Source: Streptantibioticus_A sp037034305 | GTDB taxonomy: Bacteria > Actinomycetota > Actinomycetes > Streptomycetales > Streptomycetaceae | Direction: 5' to 3' | DNA length: 64,000 nt | Assembly (NCBI GenBank): GCA_037034305.1 | Contig: JBAGJY010000005.1 | Location: 263,881 to 327,880, forward strand | In this document: positions 44,086 to 53,003 of the stretch, one piece after another | Position numbering within the stretch: the first letter of the stretch is position 1 | Layout of the letters: each line of letters starts with the position of its first letter | Translations under genes and position numbers: made by a program | Notes under the pieces: model-generated | The model's input: only the letters and a program-made list of their open reading frames with translations | The model's database searches: none | Told to the model about the DNA's origin: nothing

Positions 44086-45705
44086 ATGGACCTGCTGCCC
44101 TCCGCACATCGGGACACCTTCGCGCGCGACCACCTGCCGCCGCCGGAGCAGTGGCCCGCCTTACTGCTCGACGCACCACTGCCGCACTACCCGGACCAGC
44201 TCAACTGCGGTACCGAACTGCTGGACGCCAGCGCCGAGCGCTTCGGCCCCGACCGCCCGTGCCTGCGCATGCCGGGCGGCGAGGTGTGGAGCTACGAGGA
44301 CCTGCGGGCGGCCTCCGACCGGATGGCGCGGGTGCTGGTGGAGGACCTGGGCGTGGTGCCCGGGAACCGGGTACTGCTGCGCGGCCCCAACTCGCCCTGG
44401 CTGGTGGCTTGCTGGTTCGCCGTGATGAAGGCGGGCGCGGTCGCGGTGACCGTGCTGGCCGCGCACCGCCCCCGGGAGCTTGCGGTGATCTGCCGGATCG
44501 CCCGGGTGCGGCACGCGCTGTGTGACATCCGGTCGCTGGACGACCTGGAGAAGGCCGAGGTGCCGGGGCTGCGCACGGCGGCGTTCGGCGGCGAGGGGCC
44601 GGACGACCTGACACGGCTGACCCAGCGCAAGCCCGACCGCTTCCCCGCGGTGGCCACCTCGGCGGACGACGTGGCGCTGATCGCCTTCACCTCCGGGACG
44701 ACCGGGGTGCCGAAGGGCTGCATGCACTTCCACCGGGACGTGCTGGCCATCGCCGACACCTTCTCCGAACGGGTACTGCGGCCGCGGCGGTCCGATGTCT
44801 TCGCCGGAAGCCCGCCGCTGGGCTTCACCTTCGGGCTGGGCGGCCTGGTCGTCTTCCCGCTGCGTGCCGGCGCCTCCACGCTGCTGCTCGAACGGGCCGG
44901 GCCCGAGCCGCTGTTGGAGGCGGTGACCCGGCACCGGGTGAGCGTGCTGTTCACCGCGCCGACGGCGTACCGCGGCATGCTGGGCTCGCTGGACGCGGGC
45001 GGGTACGACATCTCCTCGCTGCGGCGGTGCGTCTCGGCCGGGGAGAACCTGTCGGCGGACACCTGGCACGCGTGGCACGAGCGCACCGGCATCGAGATCA
45101 TCAACGGCATAGGCGCCACCGAGATGCTGCACATCTTCATCTCCGCGTCCGACGGCGCGATCCGCCCGGGCGCCACCGGGCTCCCGGTGCCCGGCTACCA
45201 GGCGCGGATCGTCGACGAGTCGGGCGGCGAACTGCCGGACGGCGAGCCCGGGTTGCTGGCGGTGCGCGGCCCGACCGGCTGCCGCTACCTGGCCGACGAG
45301 CGGCAGCGCGACTACGTGCGCGACGGCTGGAACATCACCGGTGACACCTATGTGCGGGACGCGGACGGCTACTTCACCTACGTGGCACGCGCCGACGACA
45401 TGATCATCTCGGCCGGGCACAACATCGCCGCGCCGGAGGTCGAGGAGGCGCTCTCGCGCCATCCGGACGTGCGCGAGGTGGCGGTGATAGGCATCCCCGA
45501 CCCGGGTCGCGGACGGATCACCAAGGCGTACGTGGTGCTGCGCGACGGCGTGCCGCGGGGCGAGGAGACGGCGCGCGCGCTGCGGGAGTTCGCCAAGGGC
45601 GAGATGGTGCCGTACAAGTGCCCGCGCGAGGTCGCGTTCCTGGACGCGCTGCCACGTACCCCCACGGGCAAGCTGCAGCGCTTCCGGCTGCGCGACCTAG
45701 AGTGA
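44086..45705 (+). CDS. benzoate/2-aminobenzoate-type CoA ligase
   Basis: AMP-forming ligase of 539 residues that should activate an aromatic acid to its CoA ester. Adenylation motifs are present: AFTSGTTGVPKGCMHFHRD, GIGATEMLHIFISA, GDTYVRDADGYFTYVARADD and the C-terminal Lys in PRTPTGKLQRF. The opening LNCGTELLD and overall layout match the benzoate-CoA ligase group. With the bifunctional monooxygenase/reductase downstream, 2-aminobenzoate or salicylate is the best-supported substrate. The ATG has AAAGGGGCG upstream. paaX-like starts 4 bases after the stop. Confidence 0.9.
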   Translation: MDLLPSAHRDTFARDHLPPPEQWPALLLDAPLPHYPDQLNCGTELLDASAERFGPDRPCLRMPGGEVWSYEDLRAASDRMARVLVEDLGVVPGNRVLLRGPNSPWLVACWFAVMKAGAVAVTVLAAHRPRELAVICRIARVRHALCDIRSLDDLEKAEVPGLRTAAFGGEGPDDLTRLTQRKPDRFPAVATSADDVALIAFTSGTTGVPKGCMHFHRDVLAIADTFSERVLRPRRSDVFAGSPPLGFTFGLGGLVVFPLRAGASTLLLERAGPEPLLEAVTRHRVSVLFTAPTAYRGMLGSLDAGGYDISSLRRCVSAGENLSADTWHAWHERTGIEIINGIGATEMLHIFISASDGAIRPGATGLPVPGYQARIVDESGGELPDGEPGLLAVRGPTGCRYLADERQRDYVRDGWNITGDTYVRDADGYFTYVARADDMIISAGHNIAAPEVEEALSRHPDVREVAVIGIPDPGRGRITKAYVVLRDGVPRGEETARALREFAKGEMVPYKCPREVAFLDALPRTPTGKLQRFRLRDLE

Positions 45706-45709
45706 TCAC

Positions 45710-46534
45710 GTGGAAGGGCAACGCACCGAGGGGCATACACCGAGTTCCTTGATCCTGACGTTCTTCGGGGCGTACGGCCGGGCGGAGTGCGCGGGCCGGG
45801 TGGCGGTCGCCGCGCTGATCCGGCTGCTGGGCGCCGCGGACGTCGACTCGCAGTCCGTGCGCTCGGCGGTCTCCCGGCTCAAGCGGCGCGGGCTGCTGGT
45901 CGCCGACCGGGCCGCCACCTACCGGCTGTCGCCGGACGCCACCGAACTGCTGGCGGACGGCGACCGCCGGATCTACCGGCACTCCCCCGCCGCGGGCGCG
46001 GACGGCTGGGTACTGGTGGTCTTCTCGGTGCCGGAGACCGAACGCCACAAGCGCCATCTGCTGCGCTCGCGCCTGTCTAGGCTCGGCTTCGGCACGGCCG
46101 CGCCCGGCGTGTGGATCGCCCCCGCCCCGTTGTACGAGGAGGCCCGGCACACGCTGGACCGGCTCGGCCTGGCGCCCTACGCCGACCTGTTCCGCGGCGA
46201 CCACCTGGGCTTCCAGCCCACCTCGCAGGCGGTGCGCCGCTGGTGGGACCTCGACGCGATCGCCGCCTTGCACCGCGCGTTCCTGGCCGAGCAGCAGCCG
46301 GTACTGGCCGCCTGGGCGCGGCGCTCGCCGGTGTCCCCGCAGGACGCCTTCCGCGACTACCTGCGGGCGCTGGACTCCTGGCGGCGGCTGCCGTACGCGG
46401 ACCCCGGGCTGCCCGCGGAACTGCTCCCCGCCGACTGGCCGGGCGGCGAGGCGGCCCGCGTCTTCGGCGAACTGCACGAACGGCTACGCGAGCCGGGCGC
46501 GGAGTTCGTCCGGGCGGTTCATCGGATGACGTGA
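45710..46534 (+). CDS. PaaX family transcriptional regulator
   Basis: A 274-residue repressor-type protein. The N-terminal winged helix shows ALIRLLGAADVDSQSVRSAVSRLKRRGLL, and the central domain has WVLVVFSVPETERHKRHLLRSRLSRLGFGTAAPGVWIAP, the hallmark of PaaX. PaaX-like proteins respond to aromatic acyl-CoAs such as phenylacetyl-CoA. It starts 4 bases after the ligase gene, so it is co-transcribed with it. It probably controls the divergent ligase/dehydrogenase promoters and perhaps the enoyl-CoA hydratase operon. Confidence 0.92.
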   Translation: MEGQRTEGHTPSSLILTFFGAYGRAECAGRVAVAALIRLLGAADVDSQSVRSAVSRLKRRGLLVADRAATYRLSPDATELLADGDRRIYRHSPAAGADGWVLVVFSVPETERHKRHLLRSRLSRLGFGTAAPGVWIAPAPLYEEARHTLDRLGLAPYADLFRGDHLGFQPTSQAVRRWWDLDAIAALHRAFLAEQQPVLAAWARRSPVSPQDAFRDYLRALDSWRRLPYADPGLPAELLPADWPGGEAARVFGELHERLREPGAEFVRAVHRMT

Positions 46535-46617
46535 CGGGCGGGGGTGGTGGTCGCTATGGGTGACGTACGCCCGGCGGGAAGCGGCTGGGGCATATCCTGA
46601 CCACGTCGGAGCGGTTC

Positions 46618-47229
46618 ATGACGGTCGAGGAGGTGCGGGTGGTAGCCATGCCTGCGATCGAGCGCCCTGGCCCTAGCGAAGACGAGCTGCTTGCAGCCTT
46701 CTTCAACGTCGACCTCTCGTTGCCCGAGGGCTACCGTGCCGAGCTGATCGAGCGGGAAATCGTCGTGAGCCCGCCGCCCGACGGAGACCATGAGGACGTG
46801 CTGGCTTACCTGGTGCGGGACGTCTATCAACAGTCCACTTCGAAGCTCCACGTCTCCGGCCACAAAGGCCTTATCACACCCGTTGGCCGATTCATTCCGG
46901 ATGCCACGATCGGCCGGGAAGGACTGTTTCGCGGCCAGGAACCATGGGCCAATCCGAAGGGCGTCGTGATGACCGTCGAGGTGACTTCGAGTCGCCCAGG
47001 CACGGACCGTGACCCGAAGCGGCGCGGGTATGCCGCCGCTGGCGTCCCCTTCTATTTGCTGGTCGACCGCACCGATGGCGCGGTCACCCTCTTCAGCAAG
47101 CCACGCGACGGGGATTACCGGGGAAGCGCGCGAGTTCCGTTCGGGGAGCCCCTGGAACTCCCCGCCCCCTTCGAGTTCACCCTCGACACCGCCATCTTTA
47201 CCTGGCATCCAGCGTCAACCGCGGCTTAG
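46618..47229 (+). CDS. Uma2 family endonuclease-like protein
   Basis: A 203-residue protein of the DUF820/Uma2 family with a PD-(D/E)xK nuclease-like core: RFIPDATIGREG (Asp), VVMTVEVTSS (Glu) and RDPKRRGYAAAGVPFYLLVD (Lys and the strand after it). Streptomyces carry many such genes of unknown role. Codon use is less GC-rich than its neighbours, which suggests acquisition. The ATG at 46618 has GGAG upstream; a GTG at 46639 also has a good GAGGAGG. The 3' end overlaps the convergent monooxygenase gene by 32 bases. Confidence 0.85.
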   Translation: MTVEEVRVVAMPAIERPGPSEDELLAAFFNVDLSLPEGYRAELIEREIVVSPPPDGDHEDVLAYLVRDVYQQSTSKLHVSGHKGLITPVGRFIPDATIGREGLFRGQEPWANPKGVVMTVEVTSSRPGTDRDPKRRGYAAAGVPFYLLVDRTDGAVTLFSKPRDGDYRGSARVPFGEPLELPAPFEFTLDTAIFTWHPASTAA

Positions 47230-49486
47230 GCCCATCCGTCCGCCCTGTGGGCGGCCGTCTGCTACCCGCCTGATAAGGCAGCGCCCACACCGCGCCCGGC
47301 CCGGAATACCCCTGCTCCGCCGCCGCGTGCAGTGTCCAGTTCGGGTCGTACAGGTGCGGACGCGCCAACGCGCACAGGTCGGCGCGGCCCGCCAGGATCA
47401 GGGAGTTGACGTCGTCCCAGGAGGAGATGGCGCCCACCGCGATGACCGGGACGCCCACCTGGTTGCGGATGCGGTCCGCGTACGGCGTCTGGTACGAGCG
47501 GCCGAACGCCGGGCGCTCCTCGGGGACGACCTGGCCGGTGGAGACGTCGATGGCGTCGGCGCCGTGCGCCGCGAAGGCCCGGGCGATCTCCACCGCGTCG
47601 CCAGCGGTGGTACCGCCGTCCGCCCAGTCGGTGGCCGATATCCGTACCGTCATGGGCCGCTGCGCGGGCCACACCTCGCGTACCGCGTCGAAGACCTCCA
47701 GGGGATAGCGCAGCCGTCCGGCAAGGTCGCCGCCGTAGCGGTCGGTGCGCTGGTTGGTCAGCGGTGACAGGAAGCCGGAGAGCAGGTAGCCGTGCGCGCA
47801 GTGCAGTTCGAGCAGGTCGAAGCCCGCGCGGGCGCCGCGTAGGGCGGCGGCCGTGAACTGCTGGCGGATCTCGGCGAGTCCGGCCGCGTCCAGCGCGTGC
47901 GGCACCTGGTTCACCCCAGGCCGGTACGGCAGCGCCGAGGCGGCGGCCAGCGGCCAGTTGCCGTCCGGCAGCGGCTGGTCGATGCCCTCCCACATCAGCC
48001 GGGTCGAGCCCTTGCGGCCGCTGTGGCCGAGTTGCAGGCCGATCGCCGCCGCCGACCGGCCGTGCGTGAAGTCAACGATCCGCCGCCAGGCCTGCTCGTG
48101 CCGGTCGGTGTAGAGCCCGGCGCAGCCCGGTGTGATCCGCCCGTGCGGGCTGACGCACACCATCTCGGTCATCACCAGGCCCGCGCCGCCCATCGCCCGC
48201 GCGCCCAGGTGCACCAGGTGGAAGTCGCCCGGCGTGCCGTCGACCGAGGAGTACATGTCCATGGGCGAGACGACCACGCGGTTGCGCAGGGTGAGGCCGC
48301 GCAGCCGGAACGGGGTGAACATCGGCGGGGTGCCGGGCTCATCGCCGAACTCGGCCTCGACGGTCGCGGTGAAGTCCGCGTCGCGCAGCCGCAGGTTGTC
48401 GTGGGTGACCCGGCGGCTGCGGGTGAGCAGGTTGAAGGCGAACTGGTGCTTGGGCTGGTCGACGTACTGGGCCAGTTCCTCGAACCACTCCAAGCTGGCC
48501 AGGGCCGCGCGCTGGGTGCTGCGCACCACGGCCCGGCGCTCGGTCTCGTAGGCCGCCAACGCCGTGTCCAGATCGGGCTGTTCACGCAGGTTGGCGGCGA
48601 GGGCGAGGGCGTCCTCCATGGCCAGCTTGGTGCCGGAGCCGATGGAGAAGTGCGCGGTGTGCGCGGCGTCGCCGAGCAGTACCACCCGGCCCGCCCGCCA
48701 ACTGGCGTTGGTCACCGTGGTGAAGGCCGTCCAGCGGGAGCGGTTGGAGCGCAGCCGGTGGCCGTCGAGCAGTTCGGCGAAGACCTTCTCGCACAGCGCG
48801 ATGGAGCCTTCCTCGTCCAACCGGTCAAGGCCCGCGCGCCGCCACACCTCCTCGCGCATCTCCACGATGAATGTGCTGGAATCCGCACTGAACGGATAGC
48901 CGTGCGCCTGCATCAGCCCGTGCGGGGTCTCGGCGATCTCGAAACGGAAGGCGTCCAGCAGCAGGTCGGTGGCCAGCCACACATAGCGGCAGCGGTGTGT
49001 GGCCAGGGTGGGCCGGAAGGCGTCCCGGTACGCCTGACGGGTCGCGCTGCGCACCCCGTCCGCGGCGATCACCAGGTCGTGGCCGCCAGCCAACTCGGCG
49101 GCGGGCGGCGCGTCTTCGCCGAACCGCAGCCGCACGCCGAGGTCGCGGCAGCGCTCCCGCAGCACGGCGAGCAGTCGGCGTCGGCCGAGTGCGGCGAAGC
49201 CGTGGCCGCCGGAGCGGATGACCGTGCCGCGGTGGGAGACGTCGATGGCGTCCCAGCGTACGAACTCCTCGCTGAGCGCCCGGTGGACGACCGGGTCGGC
49301 GTGCTCGATGCCGCCGAGCGTCTCGTCGGAGAGGACGACGCCGAAGCCGAAGGTGTCGTCGGGGGCGTTGCGTTCCCAGACGGTGATCTCCCGTGCCGGG
49401 TCCAGCCGTTTGAGCAGCGCCGCGGCGTACAGGCCGCCGGGGCCCGCGCCGATCACGGCGATCCGCCGCGGACCGGCCGCGGTCAC
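47198..49486 (-). CDS. bifunctional aromatic acyl-CoA monooxygenase/old-yellow-enzyme reductase
   Basis: A 762-residue fusion. The N-terminal FAD monooxygenase has AVIGAGPGGLYAAALLKRL and VLLGDAAHTAHFSIGSGT. The C-terminal half is an OYE-type FMN reductase (LGARAMGGAGLVMTEMV, LLELHCAHGYLLSGFLSP, NQRTDRYGGDLAGR). This layout is that of 2-aminobenzoyl-CoA monooxygenase/reductase and salicylyl-CoA 5-hydroxylase, which hydroxylate and dearomatise a ring-CoA ester. The GTG start overlaps the upstream hydratase stop by 4 bases and has GGGAGG upstream. The last codons overlap the Uma2 gene. Confidence 0.93.
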   Translation of the reverse strand: MTAAGPRRIAVIGAGPGGLYAAALLKRLDPAREITVWERNAPDDTFGFGVVLSDETLGGIEHADPVVHRALSEEFVRWDAIDVSHRGTVIRSGGHGFAALGRRRLLAVLRERCRDLGVRLRFGEDAPPAAELAGGHDLVIAADGVRSATRQAYRDAFRPTLATHRCRYVWLATDLLLDAFRFEIAETPHGLMQAHGYPFSADSSTFIVEMREEVWRRAGLDRLDEEGSIALCEKVFAELLDGHRLRSNRSRWTAFTTVTNASWRAGRVVLLGDAAHTAHFSIGSGTKLAMEDALALAANLREQPDLDTALAAYETERRAVVRSTQRAALASLEWFEELAQYVDQPKHQFAFNLLTRSRRVTHDNLRLRDADFTATVEAEFGDEPGTPPMFTPFRLRGLTLRNRVVVSPMDMYSSVDGTPGDFHLVHLGARAMGGAGLVMTEMVCVSPHGRITPGCAGLYTDRHEQAWRRIVDFTHGRSAAAIGLQLGHSGRKGSTRLMWEGIDQPLPDGNWPLAAASALPYRPGVNQVPHALDAAGLAEIRQQFTAAALRGARAGFDLLELHCAHGYLLSGFLSPLTNQRTDRYGGDLAGRLRYPLEVFDAVREVWPAQRPMTVRISATDWADGGTTAGDAVEIARAFAAHGADAIDVSTGQVVPEERPAFGRSYQTPYADRIRNQVGVPVIAVGAISSWDDVNSLILAGRADLCALARPHLYDPNWTLHAAAEQGYSGPGAVWALPYQAGSRRPPTGRTDGPKPRLTLDAR

Positions 49487-50310
49487 CGGCCCTCCCACTT
49501 CGGCGGGCGCCTGCCGGTGAACGCGGCGTGGAACTCGGCGTAGTCGGCGCTGGTCATCAGCAACGCCTGTGCGGCGGCGTCCATTTCGACGGCGGCGGCC
49601 AGCGGCATGTCCAGTTCGGCGGTGAGCAGGGCCTTGGTCTGGCGGTAGGCGAGCGCCGGGCCGTCGGCGAGCCGTCGGGCCAGGGCGGCGGCGGCCGTCG
49701 CGGCCTGGCCGTCCTCGGCCAACTCGCTGACCAGGCCGATGCGTTCGGCCTCGGGGGCGGGCACGGGTTCGCCCAGCATCAGCAGCCGGGTGGCGTGGCC
49801 GAGCCCGACCACCCTGGGCAGCAGGTAGGCGGCGCCCATGTCGGCCCCGGCCAGGCCGACCTTGGTGAACAGGAAGGCGAACCGCGCCGAGCGCTCCACG
49901 ATCCGGAAGTCGCAGGCCAGCGCGAGCACCGCGCCCGCGCCCGCGGCCACCCCGTGCACGGCGGCGATCGCCGGGAACGGGCACTCGCGCAGCGCCCGCA
50001 CCACCTGGCCGGTCATCCGGTTGAACTCCAGCAGCTCACCGGCGCCCATCGCCAGGGTGGCGCCGATGATCTCGTCCACGTCGCCGCCGGAGCAGAACCC
50101 GCGGCCCTCGCCGCCGAGCACCAGCACCCGGGTCCGGCCGTCCTGGGCCAGTTGGGGGAGCAGGTCGCGCAGGTCGGCGTAGGCGCCGAAGGTCAGGGCG
50201 TTGAGCCGGTCGGGGCGGTCGAGGGTGACGGTGGTGACGCCGCCGGCTCGTTCCACCCGCAGATGGCGCCATTCCTGGGTGATCGTCGCGGAGCCTCGCA
50301 TCGGGCTCAT
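49483..50310 (-). CDS. enoyl-CoA hydratase/isomerase family protein
   Basis: Crotonase-family enzyme of 275 residues with oxyanion-hole motifs GEGRGFCSGGDVDEI and HGVAAGAGAVLALACDFRI. TKVGLAGADMGAAYLLPRVVG replaces the usual second Glu region with GAD. It leads a two-gene operon with the bifunctional monooxygenase (GTGA overlap) and likely hydrates or opens the dearomatised ring. The ATG has AAGGAGG upstream. A downstream 3-hydroxyacyl-CoA dehydrogenase and a thiolase are missing here and could be supplied by fadB-fadA at 18.3-21.6 kb. Confidence 0.91.
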   Translation of the reverse strand: MSPMRGSATITQEWRHLRVERAGGVTTVTLDRPDRLNALTFGAYADLRDLLPQLAQDGRTRVLVLGGEGRGFCSGGDVDEIIGATLAMGAGELLEFNRMTGQVVRALRECPFPAIAAVHGVAAGAGAVLALACDFRIVERSARFAFLFTKVGLAGADMGAAYLLPRVVGLGHATRLLMLGEPVPAPEAERIGLVSELAEDGQAATAAAALARRLADGPALAYRQTKALLTAELDMPLAAAVEMDAAAQALLMTSADYAEFHAAFTGRRPPKWEGR

Positions 50311-50467
50311 GGCACGGCCTCCTTCACGGGGGGAGGGCGGACGGACGCTCGCGGTCCGAAGCTATCACCGCTTTGTGACCGCCGTCATGAGTGCTGCATA
50401 ACTCCCCCGGCCGCCGACCCGGGCCCGCCAGGGCCACGACGGCCGTCTCCCACGCGGCGGACGAAGA

Positions 50468-50501
50468 CAGGTGGCGGGGAGCCGAGGCTCCCCGCCACCT
50501 G
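50468..50501 (-). terminator. terminator downstream of the ornithine carbamoyltransferase gene
   Basis: CAGGTGGCGGGGAGC and GCTCCCCGCCACCTG form a perfect 15-base stem with a CGAG tetraloop, 12 bases past the stop codon. There is no U tract. Confidence 0.8.
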
Positions 50502-50513
50502 CCTGACGTCCTG

Positions 50514-51512
50514 TCAGCCGAGCGTTGCCACCAGCACCGCCTTGATGGTGTGCATCCGGTTCTCCGCCTGGTCGAAGACGACCGAGTGCGCCGACTCGAA
50601 GACCTCGTCGGTGACTTCGAGCGAGTCCAGCCCGTACTGTTCGTGGATCTCCCGGCCGACCGCCGTGCCCAGGTCGTGGAAGGCGGGCAGGCAGTGCATG
50701 AACTTCACGTCCGGGTTCCCGGTGGCCCGCAGCACGTCCATGGTCACCGCGTAGGGGCCGAGCAGCGCTATGCGCTCGTCCCACATCTCCTTTGGCTCGC
50801 CCATCGACACCCACACGTCGGTGTGCACGTAGTCGACGCCGCGCACACCCTCCGCCACGTCCTCGGTCAGGGTGACCCGGCCACCGGTGCGGTCGGCCAG
50901 GCGGCGGGCCGCGGCGACCACCGACTCACCGGGCCACAGGATCCGCGGCCCGACGATGCGCACGTCCATGCCGAGCAACGCACCCGTTATCAACAGCGAG
51001 TTGCCCATGTTGTAGCGGGCGTCGCCGAGGTAGGCGTAGGCGATCTCGTTCAGCGGCTTGGCGCTGTGCTCGGTCATGGTGAGGACGTCGGCGAGCATCT
51101 GCGTGGGATGCCACTCGTCGGTGAGGCCGTTCCACACCGGGACGCCCGCGTGGGCCGCCAGTTCCTCGACGATCTCCTGCGCGTGGCCGCGGTACTCGAT
51201 GCCGTCGAACATCCGGCCGAGCACCCGGGCGGTGTCCTTGACCGACTCCTTGTGGCCGATCTGCGAGCTGGCCGGGTCGAGGTAGGTGGTGCGCGCGCCC
51301 TGGTCGGCGGCGGCGATCTCGAAGGAGCAGCGGGTGCGGGTCGAGGTCTTCTCGAAGATCAGCGCGATGTTCCTGCCGAGCAGGCGCCGCTCCTCGGTGC
51401 CCGCCCGCTTGGCGGCCTTCAGCCGCGCGGCCAGCTCCACCAGGTGGCGGAACTCCTCGGCCGAGAGGTCCAGCTCCTTGAGGAAGTGGCGGCCGGTGAG
51501 GTCGATGGCCAT
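50514..51512 (-). CDS. argF: ornithine carbamoyltransferase (catabolic type by context)
   Basis: A 332-residue carbamoyltransferase. It shows the carbamoyl phosphate motif FEKTSTRTRCSFE, the HPTQ-type motif EWHPTQMLADVLTM and the ornithine-binding FMHCLPAFHD. Adjacent to arginine deiminase it should run catabolically (arcB role), splitting citrulline to ornithine and carbamoyl phosphate. No carbamate kinase or arginine/ornithine antiporter is nearby, so the ADI pathway is incomplete here. A terminator follows. The ATG start has GGAGCACCC upstream. Confidence 0.95.
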   Translation of the reverse strand: MAIDLTGRHFLKELDLSAEEFRHLVELAARLKAAKRAGTEERRLLGRNIALIFEKTSTRTRCSFEIAAADQGARTTYLDPASSQIGHKESVKDTARVLGRMFDGIEYRGHAQEIVEELAAHAGVPVWNGLTDEWHPTQMLADVLTMTEHSAKPLNEIAYAYLGDARYNMGNSLLITGALLGMDVRIVGPRILWPGESVVAAARRLADRTGGRVTLTEDVAEGVRGVDYVHTDVWVSMGEPKEMWDERIALLGPYAVTMDVLRATGNPDVKFMHCLPAFHDLGTAVGREIHEQYGLDSLEVTDEVFESAHSVVFDQAENRMHTIKAVLVATLG

Positions 51513-51552
51513 GGCGGGTGCTCCTAGGTGGGGCGACAGAGATACCGGAAGT

Positions 51553-51579
51553 GTATACGACGCCTCGCATCCTTATGCG
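51553..51579. promoter_or_regulatory. palindromes between arcA and the carbamoyltransferase gene
   Basis: CGCAT-CCTT-ATGCG (51566-51579) is a perfect dyad and GTATAC (51553-51558) a second one, 41-67 bases upstream of the carbamoyltransferase ATG. The GCAT/ATGC arms resemble the TGCA-type halves of arginine-repressor boxes, so this is a candidate arginine- or oxygen-responsive operator. Confidence 0.4.
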
Positions 51580-51642
51580 GCACCCTCGCGTCGCCTACCG
51601 GCATCATCGCCCCGCGCCGGTCGCGCGAGCCAGGGGACACCC

Positions 51643-52866
51643 CTACACGGGGTCCCGCTCGATCGGGCAACTCATGCAGCGCGGGCCGCCCCTGCCGCGG
51701 CCCAGTTCGCTGCCCGGGATGGTGATCACCTCGACGCCGTGCTTGCGCAGGAAGGTGTTGGTGGTGGAGTTGCGCTCGTAGGCGATGACCACGCCCGGTT
51801 CGAGGGCCAGCACGTTGCAGCCGTCGTCCCACTGCTCCCGCTGCGCCGAGTGCACGTCCTGGGTGGCGCTCAGCACCCGGATGTCGTCCAGACCGAGGGC
51901 GGCGGCGATCGCCCGGTGCATGTGCTCCGGCGGATGGTCGGTGACCTTCAGCTCCCCCTCGGCCGCACCGGGCTCGATGGTGTACGAGCGCAGCATCCCC
52001 AGGCCCGCGTACTTGCTGAAGGTGTCGCCGTCGACCATCGTCATCACCGTGTCGAGGTGCATGAACGCACGTCTCTTCGGCATGTCCAGGGCGACGATGG
52101 TGCGGGCCGAGCCCGCCGCGAACAGCCCGCGCGCCAGCATCTCCACCGCCTGCGGGGTGGTGCGCTCGCTCATCCCGATCAGCACCGCGCCCTCGCCGAT
52201 CACCAGCACGTCACCGCCTTCGATCGTGGACGGATAGGCGGACTGCCCCGCCGACCACACGTGGAACAGGCCGCCCGCGAACATCGGGTGGTACCGGTAG
52301 ATGGCCTCGAAGTGCACCGTCTCCCGCCAACGGGCAGGCCAGCGCATGGCGTTGATGCTCACCCCGTCGTACACCCACGCCGAGCTGTCCCGGGTGAAGA
52401 TGTGGTTGGGCAGCGGGGCCAGCAGGAAGTCGTCCGGCTCCATCACATGGAACCGCACCGAGATCGGTTCGGCGTGCCGCTCCAGGAACTCGCGCTTGGT
52501 CATGCCCCCGACCAGCGCCTCGACCAGGTCGGCCACCGGCAGTTCGGCGAAGGCGGCCCGCAGGTGCTCGGTGGCCAGCGGCCCGAACTCCTTCTCGTCG
52601 AAGACCCGGTCCAGGACGAGTCGGCGGGCCTCGGGCACCAGCAGCGTCTCGCGCAGCAGGTCGCCGAAGAGGTGGACCTCCACCCCGCGGTCCCGCAGTA
52701 TGTCGGCGAAACCGTCGTGCTCGGCGCGCGCCCTGCGCACCCAGAGCACGTCGTCGAACAGCAGCGCGTCCTTGTTGGACGGGGTGAGCCGCTTCAGCTC
52801 CAGGTCCGGGCGGTGCAGGATGACGCGGCGCAGCCGCCCGGCCTCGGAATCCACATGGAAGCCCAT
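51643..52866 (-). CDS. arcA: arginine deiminase
   Basis: Hydrolyses arginine to citrulline and ammonia, the first step of the arginine deiminase pathway. The 407-residue protein has LKRLTPSNKDALLFDD, FTRDSSAWVYDGVSINAMRWPARWRE (binding Arg/Asp residues) and HLDTVMTMVD. The nucleophile Cys is in GGPRCMSCPIERDPV at the C terminus. Length is standard. The ATG has GGAAGG upstream. The carbamoyltransferase gene starts 130 bases later on the same strand and likely has its own promoter. Confidence 0.96.
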   Translation of the reverse strand: MGFHVDSEAGRLRRVILHRPDLELKRLTPSNKDALLFDDVLWVRRARAEHDGFADILRDRGVEVHLFGDLLRETLLVPEARRLVLDRVFDEKEFGPLATEHLRAAFAELPVADLVEALVGGMTKREFLERHAEPISVRFHVMEPDDFLLAPLPNHIFTRDSSAWVYDGVSINAMRWPARWRETVHFEAIYRYHPMFAGGLFHVWSAGQSAYPSTIEGGDVLVIGEGAVLIGMSERTTPQAVEMLARGLFAAGSARTIVALDMPKRRAFMHLDTVMTMVDGDTFSKYAGLGMLRSYTIEPGAAEGELKVTDHPPEHMHRAIAAALGLDDIRVLSATQDVHSAQREQWDDGCNVLALEPGVVIAYERNSTTNTFLRKHGVEVITIPGSELGRGRGGPRCMSCPIERDPV

Positions 52867-53003
52867 GGAAGAACCTTCCCACGCGGGGCGCGGACGCCCC
52901 ACCCCGCGCGCGCCGCCCGTCCGGCGGGGACCGCTACAGCCGTGGATCGACCGGTTCCGACGCCAGCGCGAGCACCGCGAAGGACCAGCGGATCTGGCGG
53001 GCG

